Part shown: positions 1 through 9,556 of the stretch, in pieces | Numbering within the stretch: position 1 is the first letter of the stretch | Layout: each line of letters starts with the position of its first letter | Notes under the pieces: generated by a model | What the model saw: the letters and a program-made list of their open reading frames with translations, nothing else | Databases searched by the model: none | What the model was told of the DNA's origin: nothing | Assembly: GCF_011090385.1 (NCBI RefSeq) | Contig: NZ_SEWW01000011.1 | Coordinates: forward strand, 1-64,000 | DNA: 64,000 nucleotides | Direction of reading: 5' to 3' | From: Aquirufa beregesia | GTDB taxonomy: Bacteria > Bacteroidota > Bacteroidia > Cytophagales > Spirosomataceae | Program-made: the position numbers and the translations under genes

Positions 1-338
1 TCTTCAATATCCAATCCTTGTTGTTCACAAATAACCTCTAAGGTGCTTTCCGCAATAACTCGGTCGGTGACAATGTCTGCAATAGACATCTTTAAGCGCT
101 TTATTTCTAGCTTTAAAGCAGCGATTTCATCTTTTTCTTGGGGAGTTTCCACACGAATAGTTTTTGGTATGAGATTAAAATTACCACTTTTTCTTGCCCA
201 ACAAGCAATCGTGGTTGAACCTTTAATTCCATAGCGCCGCTGTAATTCATTGGCACTATAAATACCTTGTGATAGTTCTTCTAATACTTGTTGTTTGAAA
301 CTCTCACTGTAACGATAAATCCTCTTAATTTTAAGCAT
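1..338 (-). CDS. IS3-family transposase OrfA (partial, C-terminus outside window)
   Basis: The ATG is at 338 and the reading frame stays open to the window edge (112 codons). The product starts MLKIKRIYRYSESFK and has a helix-turn-helix region at about residues 8-50 (QVLEELSQG...ELQRRYGI...TTIACWARK), followed by a charged segment at about 67-85 that looks like the leucine-zipper/coiled coil typical of OrfA proteins. OrfA proteins bind the element ends and are fused to OrfB by frameshifting. Only the 5' part is visible, so whether the gene is intact is unknown. Confidence 0.7.
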   Translation of the reverse strand, partial: MLKIKRIYRYSESFKQQVLEELSQGIYSANELQRRYGIKGSTTIACWARKSGNFNLIPKTIRVETPQEKDEIAALKLEIKRLKMSIADIVTDRVIAESTLEVICEQQGLDIE

Positions 339-381
339 AAGTATTCAGTTTGTAACTGTCTACTTTTTTCAGGACGGGACA
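1..381 (-). mobile_element. IS3-family insertion sequence, end fragment (runs off left edge)
   Basis: The minus strand begins at 381 with TGTCCCGTCCTGAAAAAAG, which has the TG start and layout of an IS3-family terminal repeat, and leads 43 bases later into an OrfA-like transposase gene. The element continues beyond base 1, so the other end, target duplication and OrfB cannot be seen. The sequence after 381 looks like ordinary intergenic DNA. It is different from the IS at 19880-21263, whose ends and OrfA differ. Confidence 0.7.
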
Positions 382-480
382 GAATGAGTTTTAGGGTTTA
401 CTTTTTAGTGATTCTGTCTTCAAGCTATTTCCAACTACCAAATAATTTATAATCCATAATTTATATTTCCTTCCAATTTC

Positions 481-508
481 TTGTTGCAAATTCGTAAATT
501 TACCTTTC
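481..508 (+). promoter_or_regulatory. Candidate Bacteroidota-type promoter for the phosphohexosamine mutase gene
   Basis: TTG at 481-483 is followed 17 bases later by TACCTTTC at 501-508, which matches 7 of 8 positions of the Bacteroidota -7 element TAnnTTTG. It lies about 25 bases ahead of the TTG start codon at 534. The rest of 382-480 shows only AT-rich intergenic DNA. Confidence 0.35.
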
Positions 509-533
509 GTTTCCACCTTTAAATATTTGCATT

Positions 534-1922
534 TTGGCCTTAATCAAATCAATCTCTGGAATTCGTGGTACTATTGGAGGAAAGCCTGGTGAAGGCTTAA
601 GCCCCATTGATGTTGTTACTTTTGCTGCGGCTTATGGTACTTGGCTTCGTCGTAATAACCATCCTTCCAATTCCATTGTGTTGGGTCGTGATGCGCGTAT
701 TTCGGGTGAAATGGTTTCTTCTTTGGTGGCTAATACGCTGATTGGTTTAGGTTGGAACGTGCTCGACATAGGTTTGTCGACGACACCTACCGTCGAACTA
801 GCCGTCCCTTGGACAAAAGCTGCCGGAGGGATCATCATTACTGCCAGTCATAATCCAGCGCAGTGGAATGCCCTAAAGCTCCTAAATTCGGATGGTGAAT
901 TCATTTCGGATGCCGATGGGAAGGCTTTATTGCAGATTGCAGAACAACAAGATTTTCAGTTTTCAGAAGTGTTTCAATTAGGAAAAATCACTCAAGATGA
1001 TTCCTTCCTAGACCAACATATTCAACATGTCCTTGACCTTCCTTGGGTGGATGTCAATGCAATTGTTCAATCCAAATTCCGCATTTTGGTGGATGCGGTG
1101 AATTCCACTGGGGGTATCGTGGTGCCTCATTTATTGAAAGCTCTAGGAGCGGCTCATATAGATGTGATCTTCGGTGAACCTACAGGCCATTTTGCCCATA
1201 ATCCAGAACCACTTCCAGAAAACTTGACGGACATGATTGCCAAAATGAAGTCGGGTAATTATGACTTAGGTATTGTCGTAGACCCTGATGTGGATCGCCT
1301 TTGCTTCATTAATGAAGACGGTACTCCTTTTGGAGAAGAATATACCTTGGTGGCTGTAGCAGATTATGTATTGTCCAAACAAGTTGGAAATACGGTTTCT
1401 AACCTATCGTCTACCCGTGCTTTGCATGATGTGACCGAGTCTAAAGGGGGGCATTATTTTGCGGCGGCGGTTGGTGAGGTGAATGTGGTGAATCAAATGA
1501 AGGCACAAAAGGCCATCATTGGGGGAGAGGGTAATGGAGGTGTTATCTTCCCAGAATCGCACTATGGACGTGATGCTCTCGTGGGTATTGGTTTGTTTTT
1601 AACGCATTTGGCTAATTCAGGTATGAAGATTTCAGAGTTGAGAGCCTCATATCCAGCTTATGTGATTTCCAAGAATAAAATAGAGCTTTCGGCCAATCTC
1701 AACGTGGATTTAATCCTCGATTCCATTGCCAAAGCGTATCAAGAATACAATGTCAACACGATTGATGGGGTCAAAATTGACTTCCCGAATGGATGGGTGC
1801 ATTTGCGCAAATCCAATACGGAACCTATCATTCGTATTTATGCGGAAGCTTCTACGGAGGAACAAGCGAACATTTTTGCTCAACAAATTATGAATGCGAT
1901 TGAGAAAATCGCACAGTCTTAA
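534..1922 (+). CDS. glmM: Phosphoglucosamine mutase / phosphohexomutase
   Basis: An alpha-D-phosphohexomutase of 462 aa. It most likely converts glucosamine-6-phosphate to glucosamine-1-phosphate for UDP-GlcNAc, and so feeds peptidoglycan and LPS synthesis. Visible motifs: the phosphoserine loop TASHNP with Ser105, the metal loop DPDVDR (250-255), the sugar-specificity loop GEGNGG (331-336) and the phosphate-binding RKSNTEPIIR near 425-434. The start is TTG; the N-terminus LIKSISGIRGTIGG is the usual family beginning and no in-frame ATG precedes it. It is followed after 5 nt by a cysteine desulfurase and is probably co-transcribed with it. A phosphomannomutase or phosphoglucomutase role cannot be excluded from sequence. 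Confidence 0.85.
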   Translation: MALIKSISGIRGTIGGKPGEGLSPIDVVTFAAAYGTWLRRNNHPSNSIVLGRDARISGEMVSSLVANTLIGLGWNVLDIGLSTTPTVELAVPWTKAAGGIIITASHNPAQWNALKLLNSDGEFISDADGKALLQIAEQQDFQFSEVFQLGKITQDDSFLDQHIQHVLDLPWVDVNAIVQSKFRILVDAVNSTGGIVVPHLLKALGAAHIDVIFGEPTGHFAHNPEPLPENLTDMIAKMKSGNYDLGIVVDPDVDRLCFINEDGTPFGEEYTLVAVADYVLSKQVGNTVSNLSSTRALHDVTESKGGHYFAAAVGEVNVVNQMKAQKAIIGGEGNGGVIFPESHYGRDALVGIGLFLTHLANSGMKISELRASYPAYVISKNKIELSANLNVDLILDSIAKAYQEYNVNTIDGVKIDFPNGWVHLRKSNTEPIIRIYAEASTEEQANIFAQQIMNAIEKIAQS

Positions 1923-1927
1923 AATTT

Positions 1928-3079
1928 ATGTCAAATTCTGTCACGCCCATCTATTTGGACAATGCAGCTACTACGCCCATTGATCCCTTAGTTTGGCAAG
2001 AAATGCAGCCGTATTTTGAAAATTTCACGGCTAATCCCTCGTCGATTCACTCCCATGGCCGACAAGCCAAAGTGGCGGTGGAGCGAGCACGCAAGTCCAT
2101 TGCCACCTTATTGAATGCTTCTCCCTCGGAGATTTTCTTTACTTCGGGTGGTACGGAGGCGGATAATACTGTCATTCAATCTGCTGTTTTATACGGTGGT
2201 GTAAAGACCATCATCACGTCGCCCTTAGAACATCATGCCGTTTTGCATACGTCTGAGGCTTGGTTGAAACTGGGATTGGTGGATCTCAAATTAGTTCAAT
2301 TGCTTCCCGATGGCAGTATCGATTTAGCTAATTTGGAACGTCTCTTGCAAGAAAACCCTCATGCCTTGGTGAGTTTGATGCACGGAAATAATGAAATCGG
2401 TAATTTATTGGATTTGAATGCAGTAGGTGCTCTTTGCGAGCAATACGGCGCTATTTTTCATTCGGATACGGTTCAAACCATGGGCCATTATCGTCATGAT
2501 ATGTCGCAATTACCTGTCCATTTCATCGTGGGTGCAGCACATAAATTTCATGGTCCCAAGGGCATCGGTTTTTTATATACCAAAGCAGGTTCAAAATTTC
2601 ATCCATTACTACATGGTGGCGCGCAAGAGCGTAACCAACGTGGGGGAACAGAAAATGTCTATGGCGCCATTGGTCTAGCTAAAGCATTGTCCATTGCTTA
2701 TGAAGAAATGGATGCGCATGAGGCCTATATCAAAGGCTTGAAGGCCTATTTCATCGAGGGCTTGAAAAAAGCTTTCCCGAATGTGGAATTTAATGGAAAA
2801 TCAGGTGATGTAGACAATAGTTTGTACACGGTGCTCAATGTGCGTTTCCCCCAAGTGGCGGACGGCGATATGCTCTTGTTTCAATTGGATATCGAGAAAA
2901 TTTCAGCTTCAGGTGGTAGTGCTTGTTCGAGTGGGACTTCGGTAGGTTCACACGTCTTGTCGGCTTTGAACCCCAATGCCGCAGGAGCGGCCGTTCGTTT
3001 TTCTTTCTCAAAAAACAATACCCAATCGGAGATCGATCGGGTATTGGAGGTATTGAAGAAATTGATTCCCGCGTCTTAG
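1928..3079 (+). CDS. Cysteine desulfurase (NifS/IscS-type)
   Basis: A class V PLP enzyme of 383 aa that takes sulfur from cysteine and passes it as a persulfide to Fe-S cluster or thio-cofactor assembly. The PLP lysine is Lys206 in [10 protein letters not shown] and the catalytic cysteine is Cys333 in [10 protein letters not shown]; the early DNAATTP motif is at 11-17. The short loop around the cysteine does not separate IscS from NifS, so no exact symbol is given. No scaffold gene (iscU/sufU) is adjacent. Its TAG stop shares bases with the stop codon of the convergent proS gene (4-nt overlap). Confidence 0.9.
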   Translation: MSNSVTPIYLDNAATTPIDPLVWQEMQPYFENFTANPSSIHSHGRQAKVAVERARKSIATLLNASPSEIFFTSGGTEADNTVIQSAVLYGGVKTIITSPLEHHAVLHTSEAWLKLGLVDLKLVQLLPDGSIDLANLERLLQENPHALVSLMHGNNEIGNLLDLNAVGALCEQYGAIFHSDTVQTMGHYRHDMSQLPVHFIVGAAHKFHGPKGIGFLYTKAGSKFHPLLHGGAQERNQRGGTENVYGAIGLAKALSIAYEEMDAHEAYIKGLKAYFIEGLKKAFPNVEFNGKSGDVDNSLYTVLNVRFPQVADGDMLLFQLDIEKISASGGSACSSGTSVGSHVLSALNPNAAGAAVRFSFSKNNTQSEIDRVLEVLKKLIPAS

Positions 3080-4548
3080 TAAGCGCGGGCAAAAATAACG
3101 CGTTGTTTCGATGGGTTTCCAGTAAGGATGCATTTTCCTGCTTCTTCCTGGGAATCCAAAGGAATACAACGAATGGTGGCTTTGGTCAATTCCTTGATCT
3201 TTTCTTCGGTCTCAGGACTTCCATCCCAATGGGCCGACAAGAATCCCCCTTCTTCTATTTTCACTAGGAATTCATCCCATGTATTCACATCAAACGTATT
3301 GGCAGCCCTGAAATCCAGTGCTTTTTGGTAGATGCTGATCTGGATATCTTCTAAGGTATCTACAATCACTTGCTCAATGCCTTCAAATGGCAAACTGGTT
3401 TTCACACGGGTATCACGACGGGCCAATTCGATGGTTCCATTTTCAATGTCGCGGTTACCAATCGCCAAGCGAATAGGGACACCTTTTAATTCATATTCGG
3501 CAAACTTGAAGCCTGGGCTTTGGTTTTCAGATACATCAAATTTCACCGAAATGCCACTTTTCTTCAAAGCGGCAACCAATGGATCAATTTTAGATTTGAT
3601 GTTATTCAATTGCTCTTCTCCTTTGTAAATTGGCACAATCACCACTTGGATAGGGGCTAATTTTGGAGGTAATACCAAACCTTGGTCATCCGAGTGCGCC
3701 ATGATCAAAGCTCCCATCAAACGGGTAGAAACACCCCAAGAGGTTCCCCACACAAATTCTTGTTGGTTGGCTTTGTTCAAAAATTTCACATCAAATGCTT
3801 TAGCAAAGTTTTGTCCCAAAAAGTGGGAAGTACCTGCCTGCAAGGCCTTTCCATCCTGCATCATGGCTTCGATGCAATAGGTATCTTCTGCACCCGCAAA
3901 ACGCTCATTGGCAGTTTTACGTCCTTTGATGACTGGCATAGCCATGAAAGTCTCCGCAAATTCGGAATAGATGTTCAACATCTGTTCCGTTTCTTCTACT
4001 GCTTCTTCTTTGGTAGCGTGTGCCGTATGGCCTTCTTGCCATAGGAATTCCGCTGTTCTCAAGAACAAACGGGTACGCATTTCCCAGCGCATCACGTTCG
4101 CCCATTGATTCATCAAAATAGGCAAGTCGCGGTAGGATTGCACCCAGTTTTTATAAGTAGACCAAATCACGGTTTCTGAAGTCGGACGAATGATCAATTC
4201 TTCTTCCAATTTTGCTTCTGGATCCACGATAACCCCGTGGCCGTTCGGGTCATTTTTTAGTCGGTAATGAGTTACTACAGCACATTCTTTAGCAAAGCCT
4301 TCTACGTGAGAAGCTTCTTTGGAAAGAAAGGATTTGGGGATTAAAAGGGGGAAATAAGCGTTTACGTGCCCGGTTTCTTTGAACATATCATCCAAGGCTC
4401 TTTGCATTTTTTCCCAAATAGAATAGCCATACGGTTTGATGATCATACAGCCACGTACCGCTGAGTTTTCAGCTAGGTCTGCACGCTTCACCAATTCGTT
4501 ATACCATTCGGAATAATTTTCAGCTCTGCTGGGTAAGGATTTACTCAT
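3076..4548 (-). CDS. proS: Prolyl-tRNA synthetase, archaeal/eukaryotic-like type
   Basis: A cytoplasmic class II aminoacyl-tRNA synthetase of 490 aa that charges tRNA-Pro. The N-terminal [19 protein letters not shown] and the absence of a long editing insertion between the class II motifs mark the shorter archaeal/eukaryote-like form that is normal in Bacteroidota. The motif 2 arginine region is [19 protein letters not shown] near residues 152-170. The C-terminal part holds the anticodon-binding domain and ends RVIFARAY, the Tyr-ended tail typical of this type. It is divergent from the lipoprotein gene at 4681 and overlaps the desulfurase end by 4 nt. Confidence 0.95.
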   Translation of the reverse strand: MSKSLPSRAENYSEWYNELVKRADLAENSAVRGCMIIKPYGYSIWEKMQRALDDMFKETGHVNAYFPLLIPKSFLSKEASHVEGFAKECAVVTHYRLKNDPNGHGVIVDPEAKLEEELIIRPTSETVIWSTYKNWVQSYRDLPILMNQWANVMRWEMRTRLFLRTAEFLWQEGHTAHATKEEAVEETEQMLNIYSEFAETFMAMPVIKGRKTANERFAGAEDTYCIEAMMQDGKALQAGTSHFLGQNFAKAFDVKFLNKANQQEFVWGTSWGVSTRLMGALIMAHSDDQGLVLPPKLAPIQVVIVPIYKGEEQLNNIKSKIDPLVAALKKSGISVKFDVSENQSPGFKFAEYELKGVPIRLAIGNRDIENGTIELARRDTRVKTSLPFEGIEQVIVDTLEDIQISIYQKALDFRAANTFDVNTWDEFLVKIEEGGFLSAHWDGSPETEEKIKELTKATIRCIPLDSQEEAGKCILTGNPSKQRVIFARAY

Positions 4549-4629
4549 AAAAATAGCTTGTCGCGTAATTAATTAGATATTTATTCGTTTTATTTGTGTT
4601 AATATTATCACTCAACGAACGATTAGCGA

Positions 4630-4637
4630 CAAAGATA
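4630..4637 (-). promoter_or_regulatory. Candidate -7 element for proS
   Basis: The minus strand reads TATCTTTG, an exact match to the Bacteroidota -7 consensus TAnnTTTG, 82 bases ahead of the proS ATG. No convincing -33 TTG was found at the usual spacing. Confidence 0.35.
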
Positions 4638-4680
4638 CGTTATTGTCCTTAGTTAAGCTTATACTTTTATCTCTAAGACC

Positions 4681-5688
4681 ATGAAAAATCAACTTATTAT
4701 CTTGTCTTTTCTGGGTATCGCAGCTTTATTTCAAGCTTGTGTGACCATTCAGGTCAGTCCATCAGGAGAAGTTGCCAAGAAGCAATTTGCTTCGGATGAT
4801 TTGTATGATGCACCCCAGCGTGCAGTGGCTTCAACTAAAAAAGTGAAATCCGATTATTTGAATTTTGATGATAATACCGTAGTCATTGAAGAGGAAGAGG
4901 GAATTGCGGAGGAGTCGACTTATTTGAACTCCAGAAGCGTTTATAATTACAACAATAGTGTTAATCCTACTACCTATAACCAAGTGTATAACAGTGGTTA
5001 TAATGCGGGTTATAACACCGCTTCAGCTTGGAACAATTGGTATGTAAATCCCATGATTAGCTTTGGTTATGGATTTGGTTCTCGTTGGTATTCACCATTG
5101 AGTTCATACAACATGATGATGAACCCATACTATTCCAGCTATGCGATGATGTATGATCCATTTTTCTCTGGTTCTTCCTTCGGTTATGGATTTAATTCTT
5201 ATCGCTATTATGATCCATTTTATAACCCATGGTCATTTTACAACCCTTACCGCAATTTTGGAGGGGTAGTCTACAATAATTACAATTACTATAATTCTTT
5301 GGGTTCTAGTGGGTATAATTACAATAATACCACGGTAGACCCTCCTCGTAAAGTGAATTATGGTCCTCGTGATGCAGCTTCTTCCAATAGGGCTAGTTAC
5401 GGTGATTCTTTCTCCAACACGCCTAGAAGCGGCAATAACTATTACAACAGTCAAGGTTCTAATCAGCCAAGTACCTATTCTAACCGTTCAGTGGGTACAC
5501 AAAGTAACGAGCGTTCGGCAGCGCCAAGAAGAAATAGTAATGTAGAATACCGCTATGCGGAACCATCACAATCTCGTCAGACGGAAACTTTCTCTAGACC
5601 TTCTTCTAACTCAGGAGGAGGATCATATGGTGGAGGCGGAAGTAGTGGCGGCGGTGGCGGTGGTGGAAGTTCACGTGGACCTAGGTAA
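4681..5688 (+). CDS. Tyr/Asn/Ser-rich predicted lipoprotein, function unknown
   Basis: A protein of 335 aa with a lipoprotein signal peptide: hydrophobic residues 5-18, then a lipobox-like LFQAC with Cys20. The middle (about residues 85-220) is of very low complexity, rich in Tyr, Asn, Ser, Phe and Gly with many YNN, YNS and YGF repeats. The tail is Ser/Arg-rich and then almost pure Gly/Ser (about 312-333). I do not recognise a named family; similar aromatic- and Asn-rich lipoproteins occur in Bacteroidota. It precedes the outer membrane protein gene by 11 nt, so the two are likely co-expressed envelope components. Confidence 0.7.
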   Translation: MKNQLIILSFLGIAALFQACVTIQVSPSGEVAKKQFASDDLYDAPQRAVASTKKVKSDYLNFDDNTVVIEEEEGIAEESTYLNSRSVYNYNNSVNPTTYNQVYNSGYNAGYNTASAWNNWYVNPMISFGYGFGSRWYSPLSSYNMMMNPYYSSYAMMYDPFFSGSSFGYGFNSYRYYDPFYNPWSFYNPYRNFGGVVYNNYNYYNSLGSSGYNYNNTTVDPPRKVNYGPRDAASSNRASYGDSFSNTPRSGNNYYNSQGSNQPSTYSNRSVGTQSNERSAAPRRNSNVEYRYAEPSQSRQTETFSRPSSNSGGGSYGGGGSSGGGGGGGSSRGPR

Positions 5689-5699
5689 TTTTTGATCTT

Positions 5700-7256
5700 A
5701 TGAAAAAGTATATTGTAACAATCGCCTTAGGATTGTGTTTGCCTAGCTTTGTGTTTGGGCAAATATACAGCTATGCCAACTTGGCCAAATACTTCTCTAC
5801 TAGCTATGCTACGGGAACCGCCCGTATGCAGGCCTTGGGAGGTAATTATAGTGTCTTGGGAGCAGATATTAGTTCCATTGCAGCTAATCCTGCAGGCTTG
5901 GGATTGTACAATCGTTCGGAGGTGCATTTGAGCATGGCTCAACAAAATTCCTCCACTAGCTCCGATTACCTAGGAAGTACTGCCAAGCAAACAGATGCTT
6001 TATTTCATTTACCCAGTTTAGGCTTGGTCTTAGCTGGAGATCCTAGTACCTACAGTAAATGGCATGGAGCTTTTGGTATCAGCTATTCAAAGCATGTGGT
6101 CTTTACGCAGCCAGTTTATGTGACAGGGACGAATAACCGTAGTTCATTATTGGATTCCTTCATTGAGAAGGCCAACGATAAAAATGCAACAGGGGCTAGT
6201 TTAGACGATGAATACAGTCCAGCGAGTAATTATGCCGATAGCCCGGAAGCAGCGGCTTATCAAGCCTATTTGATTGATCCTAACTCAACCTCAGGAGGTG
6301 TACCATTCACTCGATATGAGCCTAATTTGCCGACTTACCAAGTAGGGGAAGTGGTAAATTCAGGGTCCTTGAGCAGTTGGAATTTTAGTTATGGAGCCTC
6401 CTACATGGACAAATTGTACATTGGTGCGGGTTTGCAGTTTTCTAAAATTACGTCAACGACCACCAGCAATTGGACAGAAGAGTATGTAGGTGGACGCTAT
6501 GTGGCTGGAATGAATTACCGTGAAAATTTAGTGACCAATGGTTCTGGCATCTCTTTGTCATTGGGCATGATTTATAAGTGGAGTCCAAATTTGAGGGTGG
6601 CGTTTAATTTCCAAAGCCCTGCTTATTTTGATCAAATGAATGAGCGTTATGATGCACGAATTAGCCCAACAGTCAATGGCATTCCATCTTATGATTCCAA
6701 TGGGGTCCCTATCGTCATTACCAAAGTTAAGCCTGTTTACGTAACTCCTAATGAATTTACGTATCAAATGACCAGTCCTATGACCTTATCTGGAGGATTG
6801 GCTTATTTCTTTGGGAAGAGAGGCTTTTTGAGTATGGATTTGGCTTATGTGAACTATCCTGGCATGCGAGTTTCTTCCGGAGAATTATCGTCTTTGGCTA
6901 ATCAACAGTTTCAAGATAAACATAATGGACAAATCAAACGTAATTTTGATTCGGCATTGAACATTAAGGTAGGGACGGAGATTCGTGTAACAACGAATTG
7001 GAATGTGCGAGCAGGAGTGGCCCAGTTTGGTAGTGGATATGCCAGTACGTACGATAGCATTGATCGCAATAGCCTTCAAATCTCAGGAGGAATTGGATAT
7101 CGTGCCTCTTCTTTTTATATCGATTTAACGGCTGTTCAGCGTACAGCTAAAGATGGATTTACCCCATATAGCTTAAAAAATGCTGCAGATTATTCTTCGG
7201 CCATGTTGACAAAGAATAACCTGCAGCTGGTTTTAGGTGCGGGAATCTTGTTCTAG
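5700..7256 (+). CDS. OmpP1/FadL-like outer membrane beta-barrel protein
   Basis: A protein of 518 aa with a Sec signal peptide (MKKYIVTIALGLCLPSFVFG, then Q). The mature N-terminus has the block ATGTARMQALGG...LGADISSIAANPAGLGLY (about 36-65) typical of the OmpP1/FadL/TodX family, with the NPAGL motif. The rest alternates short hydrophobic and polar stretches as expected for a beta barrel and ends with an aliphatic/aromatic ...LGAGILF. FadL-type proteins import hydrophobic compounds; the substrate here is unknown. The stop codon abuts the stop of the convergent aroK gene with no spacer. Confidence 0.75.
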   Translation: MKKYIVTIALGLCLPSFVFGQIYSYANLAKYFSTSYATGTARMQALGGNYSVLGADISSIAANPAGLGLYNRSEVHLSMAQQNSSTSSDYLGSTAKQTDALFHLPSLGLVLAGDPSTYSKWHGAFGISYSKHVVFTQPVYVTGTNNRSSLLDSFIEKANDKNATGASLDDEYSPASNYADSPEAAAYQAYLIDPNSTSGGVPFTRYEPNLPTYQVGEVVNSGSLSSWNFSYGASYMDKLYIGAGLQFSKITSTTTSNWTEEYVGGRYVAGMNYRENLVTNGSGISLSLGMIYKWSPNLRVAFNFQSPAYFDQMNERYDARISPTVNGIPSYDSNGVPIVITKVKPVYVTPNEFTYQMTSPMTLSGGLAYFFGKRGFLSMDLAYVNYPGMRVSSGELSSLANQQFQDKHNGQIKRNFDSALNIKVGTEIRVTTNWNVRAGVAQFGSGYASTYDSIDRNSLQISGGIGYRASSFYIDLTAVQRTAKDGFTPYSLKNAADYSSAMLTKNNLQLVLGAGILF

Positions 7257-7778
7257 TTATTGAACAGGAACATACGATTCAATCAGCCACAACAATTGAT
7301 TGACGCTGATTTCTCCATCCACCTGAATATCAGCTTGCTTGTAAAAAGGAAGTCTTTCTTCAAAGGTCTTTTTGATGGTCGCTATAACCGCTTCTTCGCT
7401 TTGGCTTTTGTCCAATAAGGGACGGTTATTTCCTTGGGCTTTATACAATCTCTTGGCTAAGTCATTCAACTCCACATTCAAGAAAATACTGATGCCGTGC
7501 TTCTTCATGTAATCCATGTTGTCGAAAAAGCAAGGTACCCCACCACCTGTGGCGATGACCATGGATTGATCCGGCTGGAAACCATGCAAAGTTTTGCGTT
7601 CTAATTCACGGAAATGTGCTTCACCTTGGTTTGAAAAAATTTCAGAAATAGTTTTTTGTTCCCTTGTTTCAATCAGCTTATCCATATCAGTAAAACTAAA
7701 TCCTAAGTTTTTCGCTAATTCTTTCCCAAGAGTACTTTTACCCGAGGAGGGCATTCCTATTAAATAAATATTTCTCAT
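7257..7778 (-). CDS. aroK: Shikimate kinase
   Basis: Phosphorylates shikimate to shikimate-3-phosphate in aromatic amino acid and chorismate synthesis. 173 aa, normal family length. Motifs: Walker A GMPSSGKST (8-16), shikimate-binding D33 in DMDKLIE, Arg57, the GGG loop (78-80) and the lid arginine Arg119 in NNRPLLD. It is the last gene of a three-gene minus-strand unit (DUF1599, BT_3928-type, aroK) with 2 nt between it and the preceding gene. aroQ lies in a separate operon at 16508. Confidence 0.95.
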   Translation of the reverse strand: MRNIYLIGMPSSGKSTLGKELAKNLGFSFTDMDKLIETREQKTISEIFSNQGEAHFRELERKTLHGFQPDQSMVIATGGGVPCFFDNMDYMKKHGISIFLNVELNDLAKRLYKAQGNNRPLLDKSQSEEAVIATIKKTFEERLPFYKQADIQVDGEISVNQLLWLIESYVPVQ

Positions 7779-7780
7779 TC

Positions 7781-8890
7781 TTAATCTGTTGTTATTAAAC
7801 GTTGGTCTATGTCTTCGATACTAGGCAGGTGGTAGGCAGACCATTTACCACGAACAGTTCCTTGGTTGATCAACCAAAGTCCCGGGCTAGAACGAATGAT
7901 GGTTTTTAATACTTTGGTATCAACGGACATCGCTGGGAAGTTCAATTGATACTCGTGTCGGATGGCATTGACCTCTTCGTCGGAAGAAGCACTCAATAAC
8001 CAAACCTGGATTCCTTTTTTACTGGCTTCATTCGCCAATACGGCAATTTGTTTTAAAGCGTCCAAGTGCGCATGATGCACATTGGGTATAATGACCATGA
8101 GTTTTTTACCCGTAAAACTCGCTGCGGTATAGTCGATGGTATCGTTTTCCACCCAAATACGGTAATCCGTAATCAAGGGTCTAGCTTCTTTTTCATTCAA
8201 AGCTTGCATGGAAACAAAAATGGCTTGGGTATCCGTTGGCATTTCTGTCAATGTCTCTTCTTTACCATGGATTTTATATACATAAGAAAAGCGTAGCGCT
8301 TCTCTGGACTTCATGTTTTGCGGAATATTGTCACCAATGGCATAAGGAAGACCATCGTGGATAGGCAAGTAGAAAAAGCAGTAAATACCTAAAGAAACAC
8401 TTACTAGGGCACTGATGAGGACAGGACTGAGATTCTTATTGAAGGACTTTATTTTGTCCGTAAACAATAAACTTACTGCCAAAACAAATAAGAACACATC
8501 TTTAAAGAAAGAAGTCCAGGGCGTTAATTTGATGGTTTCTCCGAAACAACCGCAGTCGGTAACCTTGTTGAAATAAGCCGAATAAAAAGTCAGGAAACCA
8601 AAGAATCCCAAAAGGCCTAAAAAAGTCCAAAGCACTTGTTTGGTTCGGTAATTAGCCCAAAGAGCGATACCCAGAACAATTTCCATGCTACTTAACAGGA
8701 TGGATAGCGGTAAAGCCAAGGGAATCCAGAATTTCCAAAAGCCTTCCATGGCGGGAAAATCCTGGGAGAAAACATCGAAATATTCTTCCAACTTCAATTG
8801 GGTGCCAATCGGGTCATTGAGCTTGATGAGACCTGAAAAGAGGAAGATAAAGACCAATAAAAAAGTAGCGATTCGACTGTATTGCCGCAT
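7781..8890 (-). CDS. BT_3928-type DoxX-like membrane protein with thioredoxin-like C-terminus
   Basis: A protein of 369 aa. The N-terminal half (about 1-170) has about five membrane segments and resembles DoxX/MauE domains, including the TDCGCFGE motif with Cys113 and Cys115 that defines the BT_3928 group in Bacteroidota. The C-terminal half (about 195-365) resembles a redox/thioredoxin-like fold without an obvious CxxC. The role is unproven; the cysteine pair and fold suggest redox chemistry at the membrane. It sits between the DUF1599 gene (12 nt upstream) and aroK (2 nt downstream). Confidence 0.75.
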   Translation of the reverse strand: MRQYSRIATFLLVFIFLFSGLIKLNDPIGTQLKLEEYFDVFSQDFPAMEGFWKFWIPLALPLSILLSSMEIVLGIALWANYRTKQVLWTFLGLLGFFGFLTFYSAYFNKVTDCGCFGETIKLTPWTSFFKDVFLFVLAVSLLFTDKIKSFNKNLSPVLISALVSVSLGIYCFFYLPIHDGLPYAIGDNIPQNMKSREALRFSYVYKIHGKEETLTEMPTDTQAIFVSMQALNEKEARPLITDYRIWVENDTIDYTAASFTGKKLMVIIPNVHHAHLDALKQIAVLANEASKKGIQVWLLSASSDEEVNAIRHEYQLNFPAMSVDTKVLKTIIRSSPGLWLINQGTVRGKWSAYHLPSIEDIDQRLITTD

Positions 8891-8902
8891 GTTATTGGTG
8901 GA

Positions 8903-9481
8903 TTATTGTTGTTGGATTTGCATTTGCTCTTCCTTGATTTTGATTAAACAGAAGACTGCGTAATTCAGCATGTCTTGGTAATTAGCTTCTACACCTTCGG
9001 AAACTAAGGTTACACCCAGGTTGTTTTCGATTTGTTTGGTGCGGAAAATCTTCATTAAAATCAGGTCTGTCATACTACTCACCCGCATGTCGCGCCAAGC
9101 CTCACCATAATCATGGTTTTTATTACGTAAAAGCTCTAAGGTGATTTCTATTTGGTGATCATAAAATCGACTTAATTCTTCTGCTGAAAATTCCATTTGT
9201 TCCGAATTTTCAAGGGATCTTTGAATCAAGGCAATGATGCAATAGTTGATGATTCCAATGAATTCACCTTCAATACCATCTTGAATTTTTTGCTCTCCTT
9301 TTTCTTGAATGCTGCGAATACGCTGCGCTTTAATAAAAATTTGATCTGTTAAACTAGGCAATCGCAAAATTCGCCAAGAAGTACCGTAATCTTTGTTTTT
9401 TTTATCAAACAAGGCTTTGCAGTGTGAAATTACTTGTCGATATTCGATTTCAGTTTGGGAAGGCGCATTGTCCCTGTTCAT
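8903..9481 (-). CDS. DUF1599 protein with two repeats (nucleotide modification-associated domain)
   Basis: A 192-aa protein made of two related halves: KNKDYGTSWRILRLPSLTD (about 28-46) and KNHDYGEAWRDMRVSSMTD (about 121-139), each followed by a long helix with R/K-rich residues. This is the DUF1599 signature. The domain has been related to nucleotide-modifying or all-alpha NTP pyrophosphohydrolase-like proteins, but the reaction is not known. It is divergent from folP with a 75-nt gap and leads the operon that contains the BT_3928-type gene and aroK. Confidence 0.75.
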   Translation of the reverse strand: MNRDNAPSQTEIEYRQVISHCKALFDKKNKDYGTSWRILRLPSLTDQIFIKAQRIRSIQEKGEQKIQDGIEGEFIGIINYCIIALIQRSLENSEQMEFSAEELSRFYDHQIEITLELLRNKNHDYGEAWRDMRVSSMTDLILMKIFRTKQIENNLGVTLVSEGVEANYQDMLNYAVFCLIKIKEEQMQIQQQ

Positions 9482-9556
9482 AGGAGAGGATTAGTTTACA
9501 AATCTCTTTTTTTTCAGACTACAAAAATATTTAAATTATCCTAAATTTCAGCTCAT

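Noticed and set aside
43-234. 63-codon plus-strand frame at the left edge
   Set aside because: It lies antisense to the IS3 OrfA gene, which has a clear family match.
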